Assembly: GCA_966250865.1 (NCBI GenBank)
Contig: CBINIT010000041.1
Coordinates: 1-6,129, forward strand
Length of the DNA stretch: 6,129 nt
Origin: CAYGGE01 sp966250865
GTDB taxonomy: Bacteria; Patescibacteriota; UBA1384; CAYGGE01
Direction of reading: 5' to 3'
The position numbers and the translations under genes were made by a program. The notes beneath the pieces were generated by a model that ran no database searches, had not been told where the DNA came from, and saw only the letters and a program-made list of their open reading frames with translations. Shown in pieces: positions 1 to 5,821 of the stretch. Positions within the stretch are counted from its first letter, which is position 1. The number at the start of each line of letters is the position of its first letter.

Positions 1-149
1 TGAACTGGGCAGAGACAATGATCGATCTCCTGAACAACACGCAAGAATTAGCGGCGATGAAACAAAAAGGTCTCGCCCAAGCCAAAAAGTTTTCCTGGGA
101 AGCCTGTGCAAAAGCAACCATCGCAGTCTATAATAGGCTAGCAGAGTAA
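1..149 (+). CDS. GT4-type glycosyltransferase, C-terminal tail (partial, 5' end outside window)
   Basis: The reading frame is open from the left edge (first full codon at position 3) and closes with TAA at 147-149, giving 48 visible residues. They contain KKFSWEACAKATIAVYNRL, which matches the last helix of GT-B family 4 glycosyltransferases. The two complete GT4 proteins in this window end the same way (ASFSWETTAKETLAIF and AKYSWKKMAEETLGLY). In this family the C-terminal helix crosses back onto the N-terminal domain, and the F/Y-S-W motif is a common landmark. No catalytic residues are visible because they lie upstream, so sugar specificity cannot be judged. The next gene starts only 11 bp downstream, so the two are probably cotranscribed. 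The family call is fairly sure; the exact role is unknown. Confidence 0.75.
   Translation, partial: NWAETMIDLLNNTQELAAMKQKGLAQAKKFSWEACAKATIAVYNRLAE
129..134 (+). promoter_or_regulatory. Possible -10 box (TATAAT) ahead of the second gene
   Basis: A perfect TATAAT lies inside the last codons of the preceding gene, 26 bp before the ATG at 161. It would give a transcript start near 141 and a leader of about 20 nt carrying the AAGGG ribosome site. No good -35 hexamer is seen 16-18 bp upstream (the best is TGTGCA at 105-110, 3 of 6 matches), and the hexamer also encodes Tyr-Asn in the upstream gene. It may be coincidental. Confidence 0.25.
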
Positions 150-154
150 AAGGG
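150..154 (+). promoter_or_regulatory. Ribosome binding site of the complete GT4 gene
   Basis: AAGGG sits 6 nt before the ATG at 161 and supports that start. It lies immediately after the TAA of the upstream gene, in an 11-bp gap. Confidence 0.6.
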
Positions 155-160
155 ATACAT

Positions 161-1270
161 ATGACAATTGCGATTGATGCACGAGAGATGGTGGGACAAA
201 TTGCCGGCAAGGGGCGATATGTTTTAGAGTTAGTACAAGCACTAGCTAAGCTCGATTCCGAAAACCAATACTACCTCTACTGCAAAGCCCGACCTACGAT
301 AGCCTTACCCAAGAACTTCACAGTAGTACTTATTGGCGGCAAGCCGGGACTTCGCCAGTTTTGGATGGCTAACGACGTCAAAAAGCGAGGGTGTGACGTC
401 TTCCTCGCACCAACAGGCTACCTCCCAGCCATCCTCTCTCGAGTACCAACCGTAGTGACCGTTCACGACCTCGCTATTTTTCTCGTTAAAGAAGCCCGAC
501 CAACCCGCAACACCTACCTTGCCGAACGCCTCCTTCTCGGTCTTGCCGTCAGACGGGCAACCCACATTGTCACGGTGAGCGAAAGTACTAAACAAGACCT
601 CGCGAAAGTATTTGGCACCCCGAAACAAAAAATTTCGGTGACACTTTTAGGGTACGACAAAAAACGTTACCAGCCGAAAGCGAGCAAGGACGACCTTTCA
701 GTATTGAAGGAGTATCAGCTTACCGCAAGCCAGTATGTACTCTTTATCGGTACGCTTGAGCCTCGAAAGAACATTGTTGGACTAATCACCGCATACGCCA
801 GACTGCCAAAGCAGCTTCGTGACATATTCCCACTAGCGATTGCTGGCAAGAAGGGCTGGTTTTACGAGGAGATCTTTGCGACAGTAAAGGAGCTTGACGT
901 TGTTGATGCAGTTCATTTTCTCGGTCGCGTTCCCGACGAGCATCTTCCCGCCCTCTACCGACAAGCACGATGTTTTGCCTTCCCTAGTTTCTATGAAGGG
1001 TTTGGCTTGCCAGTGCTCGAAGCATTGGGCTGCGGCACGCCCGTCATCACCAGCAATATTTCTTCCCTGCCAGAAGTTGCTCAACACGGTGGGCTCTTAG
1101 TTAATCCGAAAAAGCTGGAGACTATTACTGAAGCACTCGATACGCTTCTCACCGACGATACTCGGTACGCTGAAATGAAGAAGGAAACTACAACCCAAGC
1201 AGCAAGTTTTTCCTGGGAGACAACAGCCAAAGAGACACTAGCCATCTTTAAGGACATCGTCAAACAATGA
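161..1270 (+). CDS. GT4-family glycosyltransferase (GT-B fold), first complete copy
   Basis: The gene encodes 369 residues, normal for a single-domain-pair GT-B enzyme. It should transfer a sugar from a nucleotide donor to a lipid-linked acceptor at the cytoplasmic face of the membrane. The N-terminal acceptor domain begins MTIAIDAREM, followed by GKGRYVLELV, the usual G-x-G-R-Y loop. HDLAIF (about 102-107) and VTVSESTKQDL follow. The C-terminal donor domain opens with FIGTLEPRKN, where Arg202 and Lys203 fit the phosphate-binding basic pair. The E-x7-E motif is present as Glu279 and Glu287 within YEGFGLPVLEALGCGTPV. The tail carries the F-S-W motif. No signal peptide or membrane span is seen. 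The ATG at 161 has a good ribosome site. The stop overlaps the next start as ATGA, indicating translational coupling with the membrane protein. Retaining chemistry is family knowledge; donor and acceptor cannot be told. It resembles the GT4 protein at 4664-5791 in length and motif positions, suggesting paralogy. Confidence 0.9.
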   Translation: MTIAIDAREMVGQIAGKGRYVLELVQALAKLDSENQYYLYCKARPTIALPKNFTVVLIGGKPGLRQFWMANDVKKRGCDVFLAPTGYLPAILSRVPTVVTVHDLAIFLVKEARPTRNTYLAERLLLGLAVRRATHIVTVSESTKQDLAKVFGTPKQKISVTLLGYDKKRYQPKASKDDLSVLKEYQLTASQYVLFIGTLEPRKNIVGLITAYARLPKQLRDIFPLAIAGKKGWFYEEIFATVKELDVVDAVHFLGRVPDEHLPALYRQARCFAFPSFYEGFGLPVLEALGCGTPVITSNISSLPEVAQHGGLLVNPKKLETITEALDTLLTDDTRYAEMKKETTTQAASFSWETTAKETLAIFKDIVKQ

Positions 1271-2673
1271 GCGAATTACTCACCCCGGCCACCCTTACCA
1301 TCCTTCTCTTTTGTGCCTTTGCGGCACTCGTTCTCAGTGAACGCATCAGCAAAGACCCGACCTGGGGCGTCATGCTCATGGCCTTCTTCCTACCTTTTGA
1401 GCGGATTCCCAATATCGATATTGGCGGTTTTAGCTTAAAGATAAACCACGCGATCGGCGCCCTTACCTTTATCCTCGTTTTATTGGCGATCGTCGTACGG
1501 AAGCGGAAAATTGCCCCGAATCCATTGGCGATCCCGCTTGCGCTCCTATTTTTTAGCTATATTCTCACTGGGCTCAATGCCGTAAACTTTTTCCGCCACG
1601 TTGCCGTCTACATCTCACTCTTACTGATGCTCTCGATATATCTTGTGGTCATCAACTGCATCCAAGACAAAATGGCACTCAGACGAGTCATGATTGCGCT
1701 ATTCGTTGGAGCCGCCTTCATGGCTCTCATTGCCCTCTATCAATTCCTTGGCGACATGATCGGCCTACCCTACACCATTACCGGTCTTGACCCAGGGTAT
1801 ATTAAGGATGTTTTTGGCTTTCCTCGAGTTCATGGCTTTGCCAAAGAACCGCTCTATTATGCGAACTACTTATTCATTCCCTTGGGCATAGGAATCGCTT
1901 ATTTCTTCTCTTCAACCAAGAGCAGAGAACAACAAACTAAAGCGCAAAGCCTCGCAGAAAGTCTTATCGGTCCGAAGCTTCTCCCCCTTATTCTCCTCAT
2001 GCTCATCACCTTCATCCTCACCCTCTCTCGGGGTGCGTTCTTAGCCTCGGTACCGTTCTTCCTGATCTTTATCGTGCTCTACGCCAAACAGATTCTCACC
2101 CCACGCAATATCATCCTTGGCGTAGCTACCCTCGGCATTGCACTCATCGCTGTTTATAGCATTCTTAATGCCGTGAGTCCGCAAGCTGTTGAGCGATTCA
2201 TTGGGCACGCCAAACTCGAGGATGTATTAGTGAGTCGAACCGGTGAATCGGGCTTTGGCCGACTTGCCACGTTCCAGCAGGCAATCCAAGCCTGGCAAAT
2301 AGCCCCTTGGACTGGCATCGGCTTAGGCAACTTTGGTCCGTACGTCGCGAGCTACCCGGACGAGAAGCCTGAATCAGGCTGGCAAATTGTTAACAATGAA
2401 TACCTCGAGCTCTTAGCAGAGTCTGGAGCGATAGGGCTTACCATGGTCTTCCTCATGCTGCTTATACTCTTTTGCCGATCGGTCCTCGCTTACCGAGCAG
2501 CTACCGATCCATTCCTCAAAGCAACGATGCTCGGCCTCCTCGCCGCCTTCGTCGCTATCTTCGCTCAATACAACTTCTTCTCTACGTTTTACATTATTCA
2601 TATATGGTTCCTCTTCGGCCTCATGACTGCGGCACAGAACGTTATCTTTGCCGAACGTAAAACCAACGTGTAA
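1267..2673 (+). CDS. Wzy_C / O-antigen ligase-polymerase-like membrane protein (first of two), lacking the usual motif histidine
   Basis: The gene encodes a 468-residue polytopic membrane protein with about 11-12 hydrophobic segments: roughly residues 5-23, 32-48, 59-80, 86-106, 110-132, 140-160, 198-216, 238-273 (one or two), 281-299, 388-408 and 418-458 (two). A large, probably external loop spans about 300-386, as in Wzy/WaaL proteins. Family landmarks are LTLSRGAFLAS (Ser254-Arg255-Gly256), Arg332 in GFGRLATFQQAIQAW, and GIGLGNF at 350-356. The loop ends in NNEYLELLAESGAIG (376-390). This fits the ligase signature H-[NSQ]-x9-G-x2-G in spacing, but Asn376 replaces the histidine. Such proteins move glycans from polyprenyl diphosphate onto another glycan (polymerase) or a final acceptor (ligase). 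The start overlaps the previous stop; AAGGA at 1250-1254 is 12 nt upstream, rather far, so coupled re-initiation is likely. Polymerase seems somewhat likelier than ligase given the missing histidine, but this is inference. Confidence 0.85.
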   Translation: MSELLTPATLTILLFCAFAALVLSERISKDPTWGVMLMAFFLPFERIPNIDIGGFSLKINHAIGALTFILVLLAIVVRKRKIAPNPLAIPLALLFFSYILTGLNAVNFFRHVAVYISLLLMLSIYLVVINCIQDKMALRRVMIALFVGAAFMALIALYQFLGDMIGLPYTITGLDPGYIKDVFGFPRVHGFAKEPLYYANYLFIPLGIGIAYFFSSTKSREQQTKAQSLAESLIGPKLLPLILLMLITFILTLSRGAFLASVPFFLIFIVLYAKQILTPRNIILGVATLGIALIAVYSILNAVSPQAVERFIGHAKLEDVLVSRTGESGFGRLATFQQAIQAWQIAPWTGIGLGNFGPYVASYPDEKPESGWQIVNNEYLELLAESGAIGLTMVFLMLLILFCRSVLAYRAATDPFLKATMLGLLAAFVAIFAQYNFFSTFYIIHIWFLFGLMTAAQNVIFAERKTNV

Positions 2674-2677
2674 GACC

Positions 2678-2706
2678 TTGCCACTCAACAGTCATCAGGT
2701 TACAAT
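2678..2706 (+). promoter_or_regulatory. Sigma70-type promoter placed for a leaderless transcript of the second Wzy_C gene
   Basis: The 39-bp gap between the two membrane-protein genes contains TTGCCA (2678-2683, 5 of 6 to TTGACA), exactly 17 bp, then TACAAT (2701-2706, 5 of 6 to TATAAT). The -10 box ends 6 nt before the ATG at 2713, so the expected start of transcription falls on or next to the A of the start codon. No Shine-Dalgarno sequence is visible at normal distance; the closest purine run, AGG at 2697-2699, is 13 nt from the ATG. Together these fit a leaderless mRNA. The transcription start is inferred, not measured. Confidence 0.65.
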
Positions 2707-2712
2707 AGCTTC

Positions 2713-3927
2713 ATGATTTGGCTTGTCTCACTTATTGCGCTCTTGTTGCCAACCTACCTGATTCGCTTTTCGCTTTTTGGCGTTCCAAGCACCTTTCTCG
2801 AGGCCACAATCTATATCGCCTTTTTAGCCCTCCTCGCCTGCAGACCATTTGCGACCGTAATCGATGTAATCCGCGAGCTTACCAAACGATTCGGCCTACC
2901 AATTCTACTTATTGGTGTTGGCACACTTATTGGACTCGTTACTGCCCCGGATCTGCGACAAGCCTTGGGACTGGCCAAAGCGTACGTATTTGATCCCCTC
3001 TTGGTTCTCATCATTCTCTCTGTAATAGTTATCAACAAGACACAGTGGCAGCGCGTGCATTGGGGCCTCCTTACTGGTGCGGCTCTTGTTGGCCTCCTCG
3101 CAATTATTCTTCCACCCAATAGTGAGGGACGTGCCCTCAGCCTGTACCAAGCCGATCCAACCGCTAGTCCAAACTTCATTGCCCTTTTCCTCGCTCCGCT
3201 TATCCCGCTCGTTCTCCATCGGTTCCTTAGTGCAAAAGATATGATAGAACGGGTAGCTGCCTTTACTGCTACGATTATCATGGCCTATGGTCTCTGGCTG
3301 TCGGGCTCTCGGGGCGGACTGATGGCAGCCGCGGCTGGTGTCGCCATCCTGCTCCTTTGGTGGGCGACACAACACCGTACGCTCCGTCGACTCGGCCAAG
3401 TCGGTCTTGTGGTAGTTATCGTTGGTGGACTGGTCGGTGGCTACCTCATGGCAAAGCCCGATCTCTCAGTCCAGCCCAAGCATCGAGTGGCTACCAGCAA
3501 CAATCTTCGCTACGAAATCTGGAAGACAACATTAAATGATATCTTGCCGAAACACTGGTTCGCTGGCACCGGGCTTGGCAATTTCCAAACTACTTTCGCC
3601 GAGCTCACCAAAGACCGCATTAATTACCCCGAATATATCGCCCCTTGGGCTCACACTCCTCACAATATCTTCCTTACCATATGGGTAAATCTCGGCGTCT
3701 TTGGACTTATCGGCTTTATCTGGCTTTTAGTCCAATTCTTCCGTCTGGGCTGGTCACACACGCAACACTTTTCTCCGTCGCTCGCCCTTCAAGTGAGCAT
3801 GATCACGCTGCTGATTCACGGTCTCGTCGATAGCCCTTATTGGAAAAACGACTTAGCAGTTTTATTCTGGCTCCTTATCGGCTTACAATTTACTCTTTCT
3901 GAGATGACAAAGGAGCGGCATGGCTAA
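2713..3927 (+). CDS. O-antigen ligase-family (Wzy_C/WaaL-like) membrane protein (second of two), complete motif
   Basis: The gene encodes a 404-residue polytopic membrane protein with about 11-12 hydrophobic segments (approximately 2-20, 27-46, 61-79, 92-110, 117-135, 153-170, 180-219 as two, 226-245, 319-345 and 355-393 as two). An external loop covers about 246-317. Landmarks are SGSRGGLMAA (Ser199-Arg200-Gly201), Arg266 in NNLRYEIWKTTL and GTGLGNF at 285-291. HNIFLTIWVNLGVFG at 317-331 fits the ligase signature H-[NSQ]-x9-G-x2-G exactly, with His317 in the position of the essential WaaL histidine. A second histidine (His314) precedes it. Near the C-terminus, HGLVDSPYWKND (369-380) resembles the conserved last-helix region of ligase-type members. 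It should transfer a lipid-linked glycan to an acceptor outside the membrane; the acceptor is unknown. The ATG at 2713 is the first possible in-frame start after the previous stop, and it lies 6 nt after a -10 box. The 3' end overlaps the next gene by 8 bp. Confidence 0.87.
   Translation: MIWLVSLIALLLPTYLIRFSLFGVPSTFLEATIYIAFLALLACRPFATVIDVIRELTKRFGLPILLIGVGTLIGLVTAPDLRQALGLAKAYVFDPLLVLIILSVIVINKTQWQRVHWGLLTGAALVGLLAIILPPNSEGRALSLYQADPTASPNFIALFLAPLIPLVLHRFLSAKDMIERVAAFTATIIMAYGLWLSGSRGGLMAAAAGVAILLLWWATQHRTLRRLGQVGLVVVIVGGLVGGYLMAKPDLSVQPKHRVATSNNLRYEIWKTTLNDILPKHWFAGTGLGNFQTTFAELTKDRINYPEYIAPWAHTPHNIFLTIWVNLGVFGLIGFIWLLVQFFRLGWSHTQHFSPSLALQVSMITLLIHGLVDSPYWKNDLAVLFWLLIGLQFTLSEMTKERHG
3909..3915 (+). 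promoter_or_regulatory. Strong ribosome binding site inside the upstream gene
   Basis: AAAGGAG lies within the last codons of the Wzy_C gene, 4 nt before the ATG at 3920. It fixes that start despite the 8-bp gene overlap and points to coupled translation. Confidence 0.75.
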
Positions 3928-4660
3928 TACCTACGACCTCTCTATTGTCATCCCCGCCTACAACGAAGCGCAACGTATTGTGCCAACCTTGATTAGCATC
4001 AACGAGTACGCCAAACGAACCAAGCTGAGGCTCGAAGTTATCGTGATTGACGATGGTTCAACCGACGCCACCGAGCATGCCGTGACCGGTTTAGCCACGG
4101 AATATATCAAGCTCCCCCAAAATAGCGGCAAGGGTGCGGCAGTACGGAAAGGCATGTTGCTTGCTAAAGCACCTTACGTGCTCATGATGGATGCCGACGG
4201 CTCTGCGCCAATTAGCGCCTTGGATGAGCTCTATCCTCACCGAGAGACCGCCGATGTCATCATTGGCTCGCGTCACATTGAAGGAAGCGTCATCCACATC
4301 CACCAAAGTCTGCTTCGCCAAACGATTAGCTACCTTGCCAACGTCTGCTTCCGGGTCATCCTCCGCCTCCCCTATGCCGACACCCAGTGCGGCTTCAAAC
4401 TCTTTTCGAAAGATGCCGCTGAGATGATCTTCAGCCAAACGCTCATCGATCGTTGGGGCTTCGACGTCGAGGTCTTAAAAATCGCCCAAGTTCTTGACCT
4501 GAAAGTCCTTGAAGTACCGATTGCCTGGCACGACTCACGCGGTGGATCACTTCGTGCTGGCCGAGCCGCCATCTACACCTTCGAAGAGGTCATCTCAATC
4601 TGGCTGAATACCCGAATGGGTAAGTATAAGAAGATCACTAAGAAACCGAAACTGAGGTAA
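3920..4660 (+). CDS. GT2-family polyprenyl-phosphate sugar synthase-like glycosyltransferase (DPM1/ALG5-like)
   Basis: The gene encodes 246 residues of GT-A fold. The N-terminus reads LSIVIPAYNEAQRI (7-20), then VIDDGSTDAT with Asp44-Asp45, the nucleotide-binding part. NSGKGAAVRKGM follows, the hallmark of the dolichyl/undecaprenyl-phosphate mannose or glucose synthase branch. The metal-binding D-x-D is Asp91-Ala92-Asp93 in MMDADGSAP. Next come IIGSRHIEGS, DTQCGFKLF (154-162) and DRWGFDVEVL. The C-terminal IAWHDSRGGSLR resembles the W-x-D-x-x-G-S-K/L region of ALG5-like proteins. Family knowledge: these enzymes transfer one sugar from UDP or GDP to a polyprenyl phosphate, making a donor for enzymes on the other side of the membrane. 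No transmembrane segment is seen at either end, so it is probably a peripheral membrane protein with a basic C-terminus (KKITKKPKLR). The sugar is not determinable. It sits between the ligase-like gene (8-bp overlap) and a GT4 gene (3-bp gap), clearly one operon. Confidence 0.88.
   Translation: MANTYDLSIVIPAYNEAQRIVPTLISINEYAKRTKLRLEVIVIDDGSTDATEHAVTGLATEYIKLPQNSGKGAAVRKGMLLAKAPYVLMMDADGSAPISALDELYPHRETADVIIGSRHIEGSVIHIHQSLLRQTISYLANVCFRVILRLPYADTQCGFKLFSKDAAEMIFSQTLIDRWGFDVEVLKIAQVLDLKVLEVPIAWHDSRGGSLRAGRAAIYTFEEVISIWLNTRMGKYKKITKKPKLR
4654..4657 (+). promoter_or_regulatory. Ribosome binding site abutting the upstream stop codon
   Basis: GAGG, running straight into the TAA stop of the GT2 gene, lies 6 nt before the ATG at 4664. 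It supports that start and tight coupling of the two genes. Confidence 0.55.
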
Positions 4661-4663
4661 GTC

Positions 4664-5791
4664 ATGCGTATTGGTTTAGACGGACGGTTTTACCGCTCAT
4701 CCACCGCCGGTATCGGTCGCTACACCCGAGAACTGGTGAAGAATCTTCTCGCAATCGATGGCGACAATGAGTATGTGCTGTTTATTACACCCGCCGACGA
4801 GGAAGAGTGTCAGATTATTGCGCCCAATCTTAAAAAGGTCGTAACGCCGATTAAACATTTTACGATTGCCGAGCAGCTGGAACTGCCTAAACTCCTTGAG
4901 AGCCACAAGCTGGACCTTATGCACTTCCTGAACTTCAACCACCCCATGGGCTACAAAGGCAAATACATCACGACGATCCACGACCTAACCATGAATTTCT
5001 TCCCCGTAGGCAAACAAAAATGGCCCATTCTCCGCCAAGCCTATCTCTGGAACATGCAACATGCCGCCAGCGCCGCCAATAAAGTAATCGTGCCAACCAA
5101 CGTGGTCAAAGACGATGTCGTGAAGCACCTGCATGCACCAGCCGATAAAGTTGCGGTCATCTACGAAGGCGCGACTGAACCGTCGCATGCGATCGTCAAG
5201 CCGAAGAAAGAATACCTCGCGCAAAGTGGCGTCACCAAGCCGTATATTCTCTTCGTCTCCCAGTGGCGTCCACATAAAGGTCTCGGCGTCCTGGTTGAAG
5301 CCTTTTCCGAGATCAAGAAAAAGCACGATATCCAGCTGGTCATCACCGGCAAGCCAAATCCTCAGTTTCCAGCAATTCCAGCAGCCATCGAGGCCTCACC
5401 GCATCGGAAAGATATTATCACCCCCGGCTTTGTCAGCGATGAGCTCCTCGACGCCCTCTTCGCCGGCACCGAACTCTTCGTCTTCCCCTCATGGTACGAA
5501 GGCTTCGGCCTGCCACCACTTGAAGCCATGGCCCGAGGCACCGCCGTCGCCTCCAGCAACACCTCAGTCATGCCCGAAATTCTCGGCGACGCCGCCGCGT
5601 ATTTTGATCCGAAAGATGCAAAGAATATGGCCAAAGTTTTGAGCGAGACCCTTTCAGACGAAAAGAAATTGACTGAGTTACGCGACAAGGCGAAGAAGCA
5701 AGCCGCGAAATACTCTTGGAAGAAAATGGCGGAGGAGACACTGGGGCTATATAATGATCTCTTTCAAGTAGATAGAATCAAGAGATCGTAG
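4664..5791 (+). CDS. GT4-family glycosyltransferase (GT-B fold), second complete copy
   Basis: The gene encodes 375 residues, a full-length GT-B enzyme with no membrane span. The N-terminal domain starts MRIGLDGRFY, then AGIGRYTRELV, the glycine-rich acceptor/donor loop. TIHDLTMNFF and VIVPTNVVKDDV follow. The donor domain opens with FVSQWRPHKGL, with Arg202 and Lys205 as the basic phosphate-binding pair. The E-x7-E motif is Glu279 and Glu287 within WYEGFGLPPLEAMARGTAV, followed by SVMPEI. The tail AKYSWKKMAEETLGLY is shared with the other GT4 genes here. The key residues Arg202, Glu279 and Glu287 fall at the same numbers as in the GT4 protein at 161-1270, suggesting paralogues of similar layout. 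The expected role is to add a sugar to a lipid-linked glycan in the cytoplasm, by a retaining mechanism typical of the family. Specificity is unknown. It starts 3 bp after the GT2 stop and ends 30 bp before the protease-like gene. The middle part (about 5390-5600) is noticeably GC-rich, while the last 50 bases are AT-rich. Confidence 0.9.
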   Translation: MRIGLDGRFYRSSTAGIGRYTRELVKNLLAIDGDNEYVLFITPADEEECQIIAPNLKKVVTPIKHFTIAEQLELPKLLESHKLDLMHFLNFNHPMGYKGKYITTIHDLTMNFFPVGKQKWPILRQAYLWNMQHAASAANKVIVPTNVVKDDVVKHLHAPADKVAVIYEGATEPSHAIVKPKKEYLAQSGVTKPYILFVSQWRPHKGLGVLVEAFSEIKKKHDIQLVITGKPNPQFPAIPAAIEASPHRKDIITPGFVSDELLDALFAGTELFVFPSWYEGFGLPPLEAMARGTAVASSNTSVMPEILGDAAAYFDPKDAKNMAKVLSETLSDEKKLTELRDKAKKQAAKYSWKKMAEETLGLYNDLFQVDRIKRS

Positions 5792-5810
5792 TTACTAAGA
5801 TCAACCTGTT

Positions 5811-5815
5811 AAGGA
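5811..5815 (+). promoter_or_regulatory. Ribosome binding site of the ClpP/SppA-like gene
   Basis: AAGGA lies 6 nt before the ATG at 5822, in the 30-bp gap after the GT4 gene, and supports this start. AT-rich -10-like hexamers (TATAAT at 5750-5755 and TAGAAT at 5773-5778) lie upstream inside the GT4 gene, without clear -35 partners. No terminator hairpin is visible in the gap. Confidence 0.6.
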
Positions 5816-5821
5816 TACTGA

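Noticed and set aside
1262..1300. Possible UGA recoding (as in Gracilibacteria), with gene 2 reading through its TGA.
   Set aside because: The readthrough would run in the wrong frame through the next gene's well-supported start and give a proline/serine-rich nonsense tail. The GT4 protein is already full length and tryptophans are TGG.
1411..1422. Perfect 12-bp palindrome AATATCGATATT.
   Set aside because: It is within coding sequence, encodes Asn-Ile-Asp-Ile in the frame of the protein, and one or two such palindromes are expected by chance in 6 kb.
2671..2715. Genes 3 and 4 are in the same frame separated by one TAA, suggesting a broken fusion or stop readthrough.
   Set aside because: Each side is a complete Wzy_C protein with its own set of motifs and a clean end, and a promoter fills the gap. 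This looks like two genes, not one interrupted gene.
2811..3399. Long open frames on the minus strand opposite the second Wzy_C gene.
   Set aside because: They lie wholly opposite a well-supported coding gene, are rich in Arg/Ser/Thr with no recognisable motif, and have the look of antisense shadows.
5133..5642. A 169-codon plus-strand frame inside the second GT4 gene.
   Set aside because: Its product is a low-complexity Ser/Pro-rich sequence explained by out-of-frame reading of the GC-rich GT4 codons.
5783..5805. GATC...GATC inverted repeat around the end of the second GT4 gene, considered as a terminator.
   Set aside because: The arms are only 4 bp, AT-rich in the loop, and no T-run follows, so it is not a credible intrinsic terminator.
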